From contig NZ_BAABFC010000025.1 in NCBI RefSeq assembly GCF_039540575.1, positions 1 to 64,000 on the forward strand: 64,000 bases of DNA. The letters are read 5' to 3'. A program made the translations under genes and the position numbers. Origin of the DNA: Pseudaeromonas paramecii. Its GTDB lineage: Bacteria > Pseudomonadota > Gammaproteobacteria > Enterobacterales > Aeromonadaceae. Under the pieces are notes generated by a model that had not been told where the DNA came from, made no database searches, and was given only the letters and a program-made list of their open reading frames with translations. Shown here piece after piece: positions 26,545 to 34,522 of the stretch (its first letter is position 1; every line of letters starts with the position of its first letter).

Positions 26545-27042
26545 ATGTCGTCCTCCTCCCATCCCTTGTTCGAATTACCCCTGGCCCAGGGCGGGGCCCT
26601 GGGGCTGATGCCCTGTCCGGGCACCCAGAGCCTGGCCCTGGTGGCGGCCCTGCAGCAGGTCAAGGCCTGGGGCGCCCAGGCGGTGCTGACCCTGATGGAG
26701 CCCGATGAGCTGGTGCAGCACGGGGTCGGGGAGCTGGGCCATCAGGTGCAGGCCTTGGGGCTGACCTGGTTCCACTTGCCCATAGAGGACGACCATGCCC
26801 CCGAGGCGGCTTTTGCCACCGCCTGGGCCCAGCAGGGACCGGCGATCCTGGCCCTGCTGCAAGGCGGTGGCAAGCTGGCGCTGCACTGCCGGGGGGGCAC
26901 GGGCCGCACCGGTCTCATCGCCGCCCGTCTGCTGCTGGCCCTGGGCTGGCCGGAAGCCGAGGCGGTGGCGGCGGTCAAGGCGCTGCGGCCCAAGGCCCTG
27001 AGCCTACCGGTGCATTGCCAGTGGTTGGCACAACAGGCTTGA
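26545..27042 (+). CDS. Dual-specificity/tyrosine-phosphatase-like protein in the ars operon
   Basis: A 165-residue cysteine phosphatase related to the CDKN3/DSP family. The P-loop HCRGGTGRTGLIAARLLLALG holds the nucleophilic Cys and Arg of CX5R; the segment LTLMEPDEL supplies the upstream conserved strand, and the acid loop is probably PIEDDHAPE. The ATG lies 1 bp after the acr3 stop with AGGAA about 9 bases upstream. Related genes recur in ars operons, where the role is not known. It could act on phospho-arsenate esters, or arsenate-sensitive phosphoproteins, which is speculation. Confidence 0.8.
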   Translation: MSSSSHPLFELPLAQGGALGLMPCPGTQSLALVAALQQVKAWGAQAVLTLMEPDELVQHGVGELGHQVQALGLTWFHLPIEDDHAPEAAFATAWAQQGPAILALLQGGGKLALHCRGGTGRTGLIAARLLLALGWPEAEAVAAVKALRPKALSLPVHCQWLAQQA

Positions 27043-27055
27043 ATAAGAGGTCATC

Positions 27056-28036
27056 ATGAATCCCTTGCAGCTGTTTACCTGGTTGGCAGATTGGCTGGTC
27101 TATGGCGGCCTGGGGCTGGCGCCCGCCAGCCGCCTGGGCCTGGCGCTGCATTTCTTCGTCGAGGATGTCAGCAAGATACTGGTGCTGCTGCTGGTGATGA
27201 TTTACGTCATCGCCTGGCTGCGAGCCGGGCTGGACGTGGAGCGGGTGCGGGATGCCCTGGCCCGGCGCCATCGTCTGCTGGGCTACGGCCTGGCCAGCCT
27301 GTTCGGCGCCATCACGCCGTTTTGCTCCTGCTCCAGCATCCCGCTGTTTCTCGGCTTCACCTATGCCCGCATCCCGGTGGGGGTGACCATGGCCTTCCTC
27401 ATCACCTCACCCCTCATCAACGAGGTGGCGGTGGTGCTGCTGTGGGGCCTCATCGGCTGGCAGCTGACCCTGACCTATGTGGTGGTGGGCCTGCTGGCCG
27501 GCATGCTGGGTGGGCTCCTGATGGATGGGCTGAAGGCCGAGCGCTGGCTGCAACCCCTGGTGCAGGAGGTGCTGGCCGCGCCGGTGGCAGAAACCCAGGC
27601 CAGAGAGGCGATCCAGCTGGGCTGGCGGGAGCGCCACGGCTTTGCCAAGCAGGAGACCCTCAGCATCTTCCTGCGGGTCTGGCCCTGGGTGCTGCTGGGG
27701 GTGGCCCTGGGGGCCGGGTTGCACGGCTACCTGCCGGAGGATTTCTTCCACCGTCATCTGGGCGGTGGCCAGTGGTGGTCGGTGCCCGCCGCCGTGGCCC
27801 TGGGGTCGGGTCTGTATGCCAACGCCACCGGGGTGATCCCGGTGATGGAGAGCCTGCTGGCCAAGGGGCTGCCCTTGGGCACGACCCTGGCGCTGTGCAT
27901 GAGCACGGTGGCGGTGAGCATTCCGGAATTCGTGATGTTGAAACAGGTCATGCAGTGGCGTCTGCTGGCCTGGTTGCTGGCTTACATACTGGTGGCTTTC
28001 ACCCTGGTGGGCTGGCTGCTGAACGCCGTGGGTTAA
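27056..28036 (+). CDS. Permease (DUF318/YraQ family), ArsP-like
   Basis: A 326-residue inner-membrane permease with eight or so helices. The signature FCSCSSIPLFLGFTYARIPVGVTMAFLITSPLINE holds the Cys-X-Cys motif of the family; ArsP members use related cysteines in trivalent organoarsenical export. It is 13 bp after the phosphatase gene and 18 bp before a thioredoxin-fold gene, the standard permease/redox-protein pair. Methylated or organic As(III) efflux is an inference from the operon. Confidence 0.8.
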   Translation: MNPLQLFTWLADWLVYGGLGLAPASRLGLALHFFVEDVSKILVLLLVMIYVIAWLRAGLDVERVRDALARRHRLLGYGLASLFGAITPFCSCSSIPLFLGFTYARIPVGVTMAFLITSPLINEVAVVLLWGLIGWQLTLTYVVVGLLAGMLGGLLMDGLKAERWLQPLVQEVLAAPVAETQAREAIQLGWRERHGFAKQETLSIFLRVWPWVLLGVALGAGLHGYLPEDFFHRHLGGGQWWSVPAAVALGSGLYANATGVIPVMESLLAKGLPLGTTLALCMSTVAVSIPEFVMLKQVMQWRLLAWLLAYILVAFTLVGWLLNAVG

Positions 28037-28054
28037 ATCCAACAAGGAGAGGAT

Positions 28055-28288
28055 ATGAAACAGTTCAAAGTCTATGGCTCGGGTTGCAGCAACTGCGTGA
28101 AGACCGCCGAGCTCATTGCCCAGGCGGCCGCCGAACAGGGCGAGGAGATTGCCCTGGAGAAGGTCACCGACATGAAGAGCATCGCTCTGGCCGGGGTGAT
28201 GAAGACCCCGGGGGTGGGGCTGGATGGCCGCATCATCCACTTCGGCTCAGTGCCGGCGCCTGAGCTGGTGCGCAGCTGGTTTGCCTGA
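28055..28288 (+). CDS. Small thioredoxin-fold redox protein
   Basis: A 77-residue thioredoxin-family protein with an active-site SGCSNCVKTAELI (CxxC near residues 10-13). It resembles the 'redox-active disulfide protein 2' group found next to DUF318 permeases. It may recycle or deliver arsenical thiols to the upstream permease; no direct evidence for this exists in the sequence. Confidence 0.8.
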   Translation: MKQFKVYGSGCSNCVKTAELIAQAAAEQGEEIALEKVTDMKSIALAGVMKTPGVGLDGRIIHFGSVPAPELVRSWFA

Positions 28289-28362
28289 GGCCGGATCTCA
28301 AGCGGCCTGGTAACAGACCGCTTGGCAATCGTTGCTTCGGGACACATCAAGGAGACTCCCCC

Positions 28363-29364
28363 ATGCCCCTCAATATTGGCATCAACGGCTTCGGCCGGAT
28401 CGGCCGCCTGGCCCTGCGCGCCGCCTTCGACTGGCCGGAATTTCGCTTCGTGCGGATCAATGATCCGGCAGGTGATGCCGCCACCCTGGCTCATCTGCTC
28501 AACTTCGATTCGGTGCAGGGCCGCTGGCAGCACGAGGCGCGGGCCGATGGCGAGCGGCTGATCATAGGCCAGCAGAGCATCCAGGTCAGCCGTAACAAGG
28601 CCATCGGTGACACCGACTGGTCTGACTGCGATCTGGTGCTGGAGTGTTCCGGGGTGATGCGGGAGCCGGCCCTGCTGCAGGCCTATCTGGATCAGGGGGT
28701 GAAGCGGGTGGTGGTGAGCGCCCCGGTGAAGGGCGACGATATCCTCAACGTGGTGATGGGGGTAAACCAGGAGCGTTTCGAGCCGGCCCGCCATCGCATC
28801 GTCACCGCCGCCTCCTGCACCACCAACTGCCTGGCCCCCGTGGTCAAGGTGATCCACGAGGGGCTGGGCATCCGCCATGGCTCCATGACCACCATCCATG
28901 ATCTCACCAACACCCAGACCATACTGGATGCGCCCCACAAGGATCTGCGCCGGGCGCGGGCCTGCGGCATGAGTCTGATCCCCACCAGCACCGGCTCGGC
29001 CACCGCCATCACCGCCATCTTCCCCGAGCTGACCGGCCGCCTCAACGGCCATGCGGTGCGGGTGCCGCTGGCCAATGCCTCCCTCACCGACTGCGTGTTC
29101 GAGGTGGCGCGGTCCACCACGGTGGAGGAGGTCAACGGCCTGTTGCAGGCGGCGGCCGAGGGGCCCCTGGCGGGCATCCTGGGCTACGAGAGCCGGCCAT
29201 TGGTCTCCATAGATTACAAGGGTGATCCCCGCTCCAGCGTGGTGGATGCCCTCTCCACCCTGGTGATCGGTGGCACCCAGGTGAAGATCTATGCCTGGTA
29301 CGACAACGAGTGGGGCTACGCCAACCGCACCGTGGAGCTGGCCCGTCTGGTGGGCCAGGCATGA
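28363..29364 (+). CDS. gapdh: ArsJ-associated glyceraldehyde-3-phosphate dehydrogenase
   Basis: A 333-residue GAPDH that can use arsenate in place of phosphate, making 1-arseno-3-phosphoglycerate as substrate for ArsJ. MPLNIGINGFGRIGRL is the Rossmann start, the catalytic Cys152 is in ASCTTNCLAPV, and His179 is in TTIHD. It lies in the arsenic operon, overlapping the arsJ start by 4 bp, and not with glycolytic genes, which favours the arsenate-detoxifying role. AGGAG stands before the ATG. A 74-bp gap precedes it, so a weak internal promoter is possible. Confidence 0.93.
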   Translation: MPLNIGINGFGRIGRLALRAAFDWPEFRFVRINDPAGDAATLAHLLNFDSVQGRWQHEARADGERLIIGQQSIQVSRNKAIGDTDWSDCDLVLECSGVMREPALLQAYLDQGVKRVVVSAPVKGDDILNVVMGVNQERFEPARHRIVTAASCTTNCLAPVVKVIHEGLGIRHGSMTTIHDLTNTQTILDAPHKDLRRARACGMSLIPTSTGSATAITAIFPELTGRLNGHAVRVPLANASLTDCVFEVARSTTVEEVNGLLQAAAEGPLAGILGYESRPLVSIDYKGDPRSSVVDALSTLVIGGTQVKIYAWYDNEWGYANRTVELARLVGQA

Positions 29365-30593
29365 GTCTGCTGGCCCGGTGGCACGGCCTCAGCCAGGGGG
29401 GGCGCCAGTACCTGTTGATCACCGCCAACTACTGGGCCTTCACCCTCACCGACGGCGCCCTGCGCATGCTGGTGGTGCTCTACTTCTACCAGCTGGGCTA
29501 CTCGGCCCTGGCCATCGCCAGCCTGTTCCTGTTCTACGAGCTGTTCGGCGTGGTGACCAACCTGCTGGGCGGCTGGCTGGGGGCGCGGTTGGGGCTCAAC
29601 CGCACCATGCAGCTGGGGCTGGGGCTGCAGCTGCTGGCCTTGGGGATGCTGACCCTGCCGGATGCCTGGCTGACGGTGCCCTGGGTGATGGCTGCCCAGG
29701 CCCTGTCGGGCATCGCCAAGGATCTCAACAAGATGAGTGCCAAGAGCGCCATCAAGACGCTGGTGCCGGCGGAGGCGCAGGGGGCCCTCTACCGCTGGGT
29801 GGCCCTGCTCACCGGCTCGAAGAATGCCATGAAGGGGCTGGGCTTCTTTCTGGGTGGCGCCCTGCTGGCGCTGTGGGGTTTTCAGGGGGCCATGTGGGCC
29901 ATGCTGGCCGGTCTGCTGGCGGTGGGGCTTATCAGCCTGCTGACCCTGAAGCAGGAGCTGGGCAAGGCCAAGAGCAAGCCCAAGTTCAAGGATCTGCTCT
30001 CCAAGAGCCCGGCCATCAATGTGCTGTCGGCGGCCCGCTTGCTGCTGTTCGGCGCCAGGGACGTCTGGTTCGTGGTGGCCTTGCCGCTGTTTCTGAGCGG
30101 TCAGCTGGGCTGGAGCGTCTGGCAGGTGGGGGGGGTGATGGCCCTGTGGGTCATGGGTTACGGCCTGGTGCAGGCCCTGGCGCCCCGGGTGACCGGCAAG
30201 CGCAGCGGCCGCTTGCCGGATGGTGGTCAGGCCCTGGGTTGGGGCCTGGCCCTGACCCTGGTCAGCCTGCTGATCCCCTTGGGGCTGGCCGCCGGTCTGC
30301 CGGCGGCGGCCTGGGTGCTGCTGGGGCTGGCGGTGTTCGGCGCCCTGTTCGCGGTGAACTCCTCCCTGCACAGCTACCTCATCGTCAGCTATGCCAAGGC
30401 GGATGGCGTCTCCCTGGATGTGGGCTTCTACTACATGGCCAACGCCCTGGGCCGCCTGCTGGGCACATTGCTCTCCGGCTGGCTGTTCGGCCTGGGCGGC
30501 CTGCCTCTGTGCCTGTGGGTCACCACAGGCCTGCTGCTGGGGGCCAGCCTGTTCTGCCTAGGACTGCCCCGAACTCGTGCCGTCGTCGCTTGA
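29361..30593 (+). CDS. arsJ: Organoarsenical efflux MFS transporter ArsJ
   Basis: A 410-residue major-facilitator permease with twelve helices. With the preceding GAPDH it removes As(V): the dehydrogenase forms 1-arseno-3-phosphoglycerate, ArsJ exports it, and the product falls apart to arsenate outside. The N-terminal stretch (GRQYLLITANYWAFTLTDGALRMLVVLYFYQLGYS) is that of the ArsJ family, with a conserved cytoplasmic segment GIAKDLNKMSAKSAIK. The ATG overlaps the GAPDH stop. Its 3' end overlaps the convergent hypothetical gene by 36 bp. Confidence 0.93.
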   Translation: MSLLARWHGLSQGGRQYLLITANYWAFTLTDGALRMLVVLYFYQLGYSALAIASLFLFYELFGVVTNLLGGWLGARLGLNRTMQLGLGLQLLALGMLTLPDAWLTVPWVMAAQALSGIAKDLNKMSAKSAIKTLVPAEAQGALYRWVALLTGSKNAMKGLGFFLGGALLALWGFQGAMWAMLAGLLAVGLISLLTLKQELGKAKSKPKFKDLLSKSPAINVLSAARLLLFGARDVWFVVALPLFLSGQLGWSVWQVGGVMALWVMGYGLVQALAPRVTGKRSGRLPDGGQALGWGLALTLVSLLIPLGLAAGLPAAAWVLLGLAVFGALFAVNSSLHSYLIVSYAKADGVSLDVGFYYMANALGRLLGTLLSGWLFGLGGLPLCLWVTTGLLLGASLFCLGLPRTRAVVA

Positions 30594-31211
30594 GAGGAGG
30601 TCACCGACCTTGCTCTTCACCACATCCAGGGTGCTTTGACCTGTGGCCTCGTTGACCCCCACATCCAGCACGCCGGTGGCCAGGCCATAGATGGCCCCCG
30701 CGCCTGTGAGGCTGCTCAGCAGGGTGTCGCCGACGACCTTGGGCATGTAACCGATCTCGTCACCCGTCATCTCCTGGTAGTAGTCGCTCACCAGGGGGAT
30801 GTGTTGCAACGGGTTGAGGGCATCGACGGCATCCAGCCAGGAGGCCTCCTTGTCGACAAACAGGTTGTCGTCGATGCTGTCCACCGTCTCGGCAATCTTC
30901 TGTTCGCCTGTCTTGCTGGCTTCCTGCTGTTCCGCCACGTTGTCCAGGAAGCTGGAGAGGCTGGTGGGCATCCAGCCATCCAGGCCAAACTGGGTCACCA
31001 TGTTGCTTAGCTCCAGCGGGTCGTCGTCTTCGCTGAGGGTCTTCTCCACCGGTTTGGCTTCCAGCAGGTTGCTCATCTGATCCTGCAGCAGATCGGAGAA
31101 GTCGCTGTCGGTGGCCGTCGCGCTGGTCTGGCTCTGATCCTGCGACGTGCTGGTGGTCTTGGTCACTGGGGTTGTGGTGCCGCTGGCGGCGACGGCGCGG
31201 TATCCGTTCAT
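30558..31211 (-). CDS. Hypothetical protein, fourth gene of the flgHPT unit
   Basis: I do not recognise this 217-residue protein. The N-terminal 40 residues are rich in Ser, Thr and Gln without a signal peptide, then FSDLLQDQMSNLLEAKP resembles the N-terminal export region of flagellar rod/hook proteins such as FlgD. The middle part (about 90-130) is acidic, and the last third holds a hydrophobic stretch (LLSSLTGAGAIYGLATGVLDVGV) near residues 170-190. Its ATG overlaps the flgT stop by 4 bp, so it is translated with flgT. The context points to a secreted or outer flagellar part, an inference only. Confidence 0.6.
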   Translation of the reverse strand: MNGYRAVAASGTTTPVTKTTSTSQDQSQTSATATDSDFSDLLQDQMSNLLEAKPVEKTLSEDDDPLELSNMVTQFGLDGWMPTSLSSFLDNVAEQQEASKTGEQKIAETVDSIDDNLFVDKEASWLDAVDALNPLQHIPLVSDYYQEMTGDEIGYMPKVVGDTLLSSLTGAGAIYGLATGVLDVGVNEATGQSTLDVVKSKVGDLLSSDDGTSSGQS

Positions 31212-32431
31212 GGTGCTGACTCCTTGCTGTTATCCAGTTGAACCAGATCCTGATCCTGCAGGTTGCCCGGCAGGAAGCCTTGCCGGGTGGTCAGCAGGCT
31301 GTGGTCGGGATAGACCTCCTGGGCCACCAGCTGGGTGCTGGATCTGGGGTGGGAGAGATAGAGGTGGCCATCGGCACCCCGCAGGCGGCGGGTCTGCTGG
31401 ATGCTGAAGGCATCCCCCACCTTGATGCCCTGCCGGCTGCCGATGTTAACCATCACGTCCTGGCCATCCACCCGCACTATGAAGGCGCGTGGTTGGACGC
31501 ATTTGAGGTCGTTACTGATATCCTGCAGCCCTTCGCGCAGCTGGCGCTGTATCTCCAGGCCATAGGCCGAATCCCAGAATTCAGAACTGGTGACCGACAC
31601 GGCCTCCGTCTGGCCGAAGGGCCAGAAGGTGCGGAAGTCATAGTGGCGGATGGAGATAGGCTGGCCGGTGAGGCCGTCCATCAGACGCAGGGTAAGTTCA
31701 AACTGACGCACCAGCTGGTCGCTGCTCAGCAGGTTCTCCTGTTTGCTGGTGGAGATGTCGGTGATCTCGCCATCCAGCAGGTACTGGCTATTGGTGCGAT
31801 AGGCCAGGGAGGTGAGCTCCTGCTGGTCATCGGCGTCGATGCCGTCAAAGCCGATGGCCAGGGGTTCTGTCTGCAGACCGCGGACGATGAAATCCCCCTG
31901 GGCCGCCTGGGCCAGGCGATAGAGGCGATCGGTCACCGCTTCGGACAGGTTGTACAGCTGGCCGAGGGAGGCTTGGGCGGGATCTCGCAGTACCAGGCGC
32001 GCCAGGGTCAGGCTCTTGCTGTAGAAGGGCTGACGAGGGCAGACGGGGGCGCCGGGCCACAGGTTGACGCGCAGGGTCACATCCAGCCGCTCATCCCGGC
32101 TGATCTCCTCAATCAGCTCCAGCTGACTGAGGGCCGGTGGCAGCTGGCCGATCAGGGTCATCTTGTCGTTGAGGAAACGGAACTTGGAGCCGGGCTGGAA
32201 CTTGAGGGTATCCGGGGTGACCTGATCCATCACCGACAGGGAGTAACCACTCTTGGCCACGGCATCATGGATGGCGGCACGGGCGGCAAAGTAGCGGGCC
32301 ATCTCCAGATTGTCATCGACGATGGGGGCGGAGCCGGTGCCTGAGTACCAGGCGGCCTTCGCCGAGTGGCTCATGGCAAACATGCCCAGCAGCACCAGCA
32401 GCCAAATCAGGGGAAACAGGTATTTTTGCAT
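31208..32431 (-). CDS. flgT: Flagellar assembly protein FlgT
   Basis: A 407-residue periplasmic protein that in Vibrio builds the H ring around the LP ring of the polar flagellum. It has a signal peptide (about residues 1-28, ending SAKA) and the typical segment YFAARAAIHDAVAKSGYSL in the N-terminal domain. The middle domain and a C-terminal SH3-like region (DVMVNIGSRQGIKVGDAFSIQQTRRL, about 335-360) complete the FlgT three-domain plan. It is 4 bp beyond flgP. Secretion, LP-ring assembly and H ring stabilisation are family knowledge. Confidence 0.85.
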   Translation of the reverse strand: MQKYLFPLIWLLVLLGMFAMSHSAKAAWYSGTGSAPIVDDNLEMARYFAARAAIHDAVAKSGYSLSVMDQVTPDTLKFQPGSKFRFLNDKMTLIGQLPPALSQLELIEEISRDERLDVTLRVNLWPGAPVCPRQPFYSKSLTLARLVLRDPAQASLGQLYNLSEAVTDRLYRLAQAAQGDFIVRGLQTEPLAIGFDGIDADDQQELTSLAYRTNSQYLLDGEITDISTSKQENLLSSDQLVRQFELTLRLMDGLTGQPISIRHYDFRTFWPFGQTEAVSVTSSEFWDSAYGLEIQRQLREGLQDISNDLKCVQPRAFIVRVDGQDVMVNIGSRQGIKVGDAFSIQQTRRLRGADGHLYLSHPRSSTQLVAQEVYPDHSLLTTRQGFLPGNLQDQDLVQLDNSKESAP

Positions 32432-32435
32432 GGGG

Positions 32436-32867
32436 TTACTCCCACCACTTGGTGCGATTGATAGGGGCGGGCATCTCCGCCAACCGATTGAAATCTGCCT
32501 TGTCCAATTTCAGCTCCGTGATGAAGAGATTACCGTCCTGCTCCTGGCGGACGACTTGCGCACCCACAATGGTGCCGCGGCTGATGCCATGCCAGCGCTG
32601 GTCTGGCTGCGGGCTGCTGAGCTCAACACCGTACAGTTGCTCGGTCAGTTGCCGGTAAGCCTGTAGCTTGCTGGCGTTCATGGCTTGCAGCCGGCGTTCG
32701 CCCTCGCTGGGGCCGGGCTGGTTATCCAGGTAGGCATAGCCCACGGCTGTGATGGCCGGCGCTGTCGCCGCCGGCTGCAGCTTGATTGGGCTTTGACAGG
32801 CCGGCAGACCCAACACGGCTAATAACAAGCCAATTAACCGGAACGGGTAATTTTTTAAAATGGCCAT
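32436..32867 (-). CDS. flgP: Outer-membrane flagellar lipoprotein FlgP
   Basis: A 143-residue lipoprotein (LPP20/FlgP family). MAILKNYPFRLIGLLLAVLGLPAC is a signal with a lipobox ending at Cys24. The rest has the family pattern GERRLQAMNASKLQAYRQLTEQLYGVEL. In Vibrio and Campylobacter FlgP forms an outer disk under the outer membrane near the flagellar motor. It overlaps the flgH 3' end by 13 bp and precedes flgT. Confidence 0.85.
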   Translation of the reverse strand: MAILKNYPFRLIGLLLAVLGLPACQSPIKLQPAATAPAITAVGYAYLDNQPGPSEGERRLQAMNASKLQAYRQLTEQLYGVELSSPQPDQRWHGISRGTIVGAQVVRQEQDGNLFITELKLDKADFNRLAEMPAPINRTKWWE

Positions 32868-33634
32868 ATGGTGGGATCAGATATTTTCTTGACCAACCAT
32901 CCCTGTTCCTGAACATTAGCCAAATCACCATTGCCGCTGTATTCCATTCGGGCGTTGGCCAATTTGGTCGATAAGACGGTATTGTCGTCGGCAACATCTT
33001 TTGCCCGCAAAATACCGGTCAGACGAATATATTCCTTGCCATTGTTGATCAGTATCCATTTATCACCGCGCACCACCAGGTTGCCATTGCGCATGACCCG
33101 GATCACCGCCACGCTGATCTCCCCGCTGAAGTTGTTACTCTGGCTGGCATCACCGTCGCCGCTGAAGTCCTGGCTCTGGTTCAGCCCCAGCTCGATCTCC
33201 CGGCCTGCCAGCTTGAGGTTGCCGCCGGGTACCGTGATGGGATCCAGATTGAAGGCGTTGGATTTACTCAGGCTGCTGGACTGCTTCTTGGTGGCCGAAG
33301 TGGCTTCCTTGAGTTTGATGGAAATGATGTCCCCCACTCGCAGCCGGGTCTGTTCGTCGAAGATGCTGTTCTGAATATCGTCATTGAACAGAGAGCCGGT
33401 GGGCTGGGTGTGGGCCGGATCGGGTTCGGGCTCCAACATGGCAAAGTAGGGATCGTCCTCGGTGGCATCCTCCATCTTCTTGTTCAGCGGGGTGGCGGGC
33501 AGGGGCTCGCGGTTGACCTCGGAATCCTTGGTGGGCGGGGCACCAGTCTGGGCGCTACAGGCCACCAGGCAGCAGAGGGTCAAACTGACGGCGGTTTGGC
33601 GAAGCAGTAAATAAAAAGACATAATTGAGACCAT
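32855..33634 (-). CDS. flgH: Flagellar basal-body L-ring lipoprotein FlgH
   Basis: Forms the L ring in the outer membrane around the flagellar rod. The lipobox LVAC with a Cys about 26 residues from the start is visible, then a loop (EDDPYFAMLEPEPDP), and the beta-rich FlgH core with LRVGDIISIKLKEATSATKKQSSSL and RNGNLVVRGDKWILINNGKEYIRLTGILRAKDVADDNTVLSTKLANARMEYSG. ATG at 33634 is used; ATG 33622 and a frame from 33673 are alternatives, and none has a strong ribosome site. The flagellar operon is isolated: the usual flgGI neighbours are absent, so it may have been moved or duplicated. Confidence 0.92.
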   Translation of the reverse strand: MVSIMSFYLLLRQTAVSLTLCCLVACSAQTGAPPTKDSEVNREPLPATPLNKKMEDATEDDPYFAMLEPEPDPAHTQPTGSLFNDDIQNSIFDEQTRLRVGDIISIKLKEATSATKKQSSSLSKSNAFNLDPITVPGGNLKLAGREIELGLNQSQDFSGDGDASQSNNFSGEISVAVIRVMRNGNLVVRGDKWILINNGKEYIRLTGILRAKDVADDNTVLSTKLANARMEYSGNGDLANVQEQGWLVKKISDPTIWPF

Positions 33635-33847
33635 TTTACCCACAGGAAACTTGATGTGGTGAATATAAAGCAATCCCTTTGCCTAAATGGTCGAAAAACA
33701 AAGGCCTTATTTAAACGAAATCAACACGCATCTTTACGCAACCTTGCAAATAATTGCCTGTTATAAAATATCGCGCGTTAGCCCCGTGATACTTTAGTCA
33801 AAATATTGTCAATCCCGTCCGATCGGTTCGCCAAATAATTATCCTTT

Positions 33848-34522
33848 ATGTCAAAAACGCTTGATAACCCCTTGTTCGTTTGTCTTGCGCTGATGCTGTT
33901 GCTATTTTGTTCGGTCGCTCTCGGCTTGGTTCTAAGCTCGGAATCTTTGGCAAACCGACTGCTGAATCCCTGGTTTTTAAAATATGGTCACCTGCTCGCT
34001 CTGGTGGGGCTGCTGGTGGCCGTAACCGGCCTCGGTGCCTGGTGGCCAGCACGGCAACGTGCCCGCCGGCCCCCCGCGGTGGCGCGGGAACCGGCAGAGC
34101 CGTTCAATCTTAGCCGCCTGCTGCAACACTTTGCCGCCCAGCGGCGCCAACAGGCCGCGCTGTTGGGTGTCCAGCTGGAGTGCCGAGTGAAGAGCGGGCT
34201 CTGGGTACAGGGTGAACCGGCGGCATTGCAGTCTCAACTTGAGCGACTCTGGCAGCAGACGCTGCGGCATCCCAGGCGCTATCCCCTGTTGCAGCTCGAG
34301 CTGGAGGCCAACGAACGCTGGGCCTGGCTGTGCTGGCAGGGTGAGGCCATCCCGGGGCAGTGGCAGTCGTTGCTGGCGTTTCCCCGTCTGCATCAGCGCC
34401 TCAATGGCAGTCTCGCTCCCTTGTTGGCGGCGGGGTGGCAGGTGAGTGTCAAGGCAGGAGAGGGGCGTCGTGCCTGGCGGTTACGTTTACCCCTGCTGGG
34501 GCGGGAGGAGGCGAGCCGATGA
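33848..34522 (+). CDS. Membrane protein with a degenerate histidine-kinase-like ATPase region
   Basis: A 224-residue protein not clearly in a named family. Two transmembrane helices (about 9-31 and 46-66) lead into a cytoplasmic region. Residues 85-225 resemble a HATPase_c domain: EPFNLSRLLQHF and GVQLECRV look like its first strand, WVQGEPAALQSQLERLWQQTLRHP looks like the N-box region but lacks the Asn, and GWQVSVKAGEGRRAWRLRLPL looks like its G2/last strand. There is no dimerisation/His-phosphotransfer domain and no clear G1 box. It is probably a non-catalytic sensor or scaffold. It starts divergently from flgH and overlaps the next gene by 4 bp. Confidence 0.6.
   Translation: MSKTLDNPLFVCLALMLLLFCSVALGLVLSSESLANRLLNPWFLKYGHLLALVGLLVAVTGLGAWWPARQRARRPPAVAREPAEPFNLSRLLQHFAAQRRQQAALLGVQLECRVKSGLWVQGEPAALQSQLERLWQQTLRHPRRYPLLQLELEANERWAWLCWQGEAIPGQWQSLLAFPRLHQRLNGSLAPLLAAGWQVSVKAGEGRRAWRLRLPLLGREEASR

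Noticed and set aside
29291..30655. 454-codon frame overlapping arsJ in another register
   Set aside because: Composition is Gly/Ala/Arg-rich with no domain; arsJ in frame 29361 has the full transporter pattern.
33674..33847. Possible FliA (sigma-28) or sigma-54 promoter upstream of flgH
   Set aside because: TAAAGTAT followed by GCGATATT has spacing about two bases off the sigma-28 consensus, and an AGGCAA-TTGCA pair has GG-GC spacing one base short of sigma-54. Neither is convincing.
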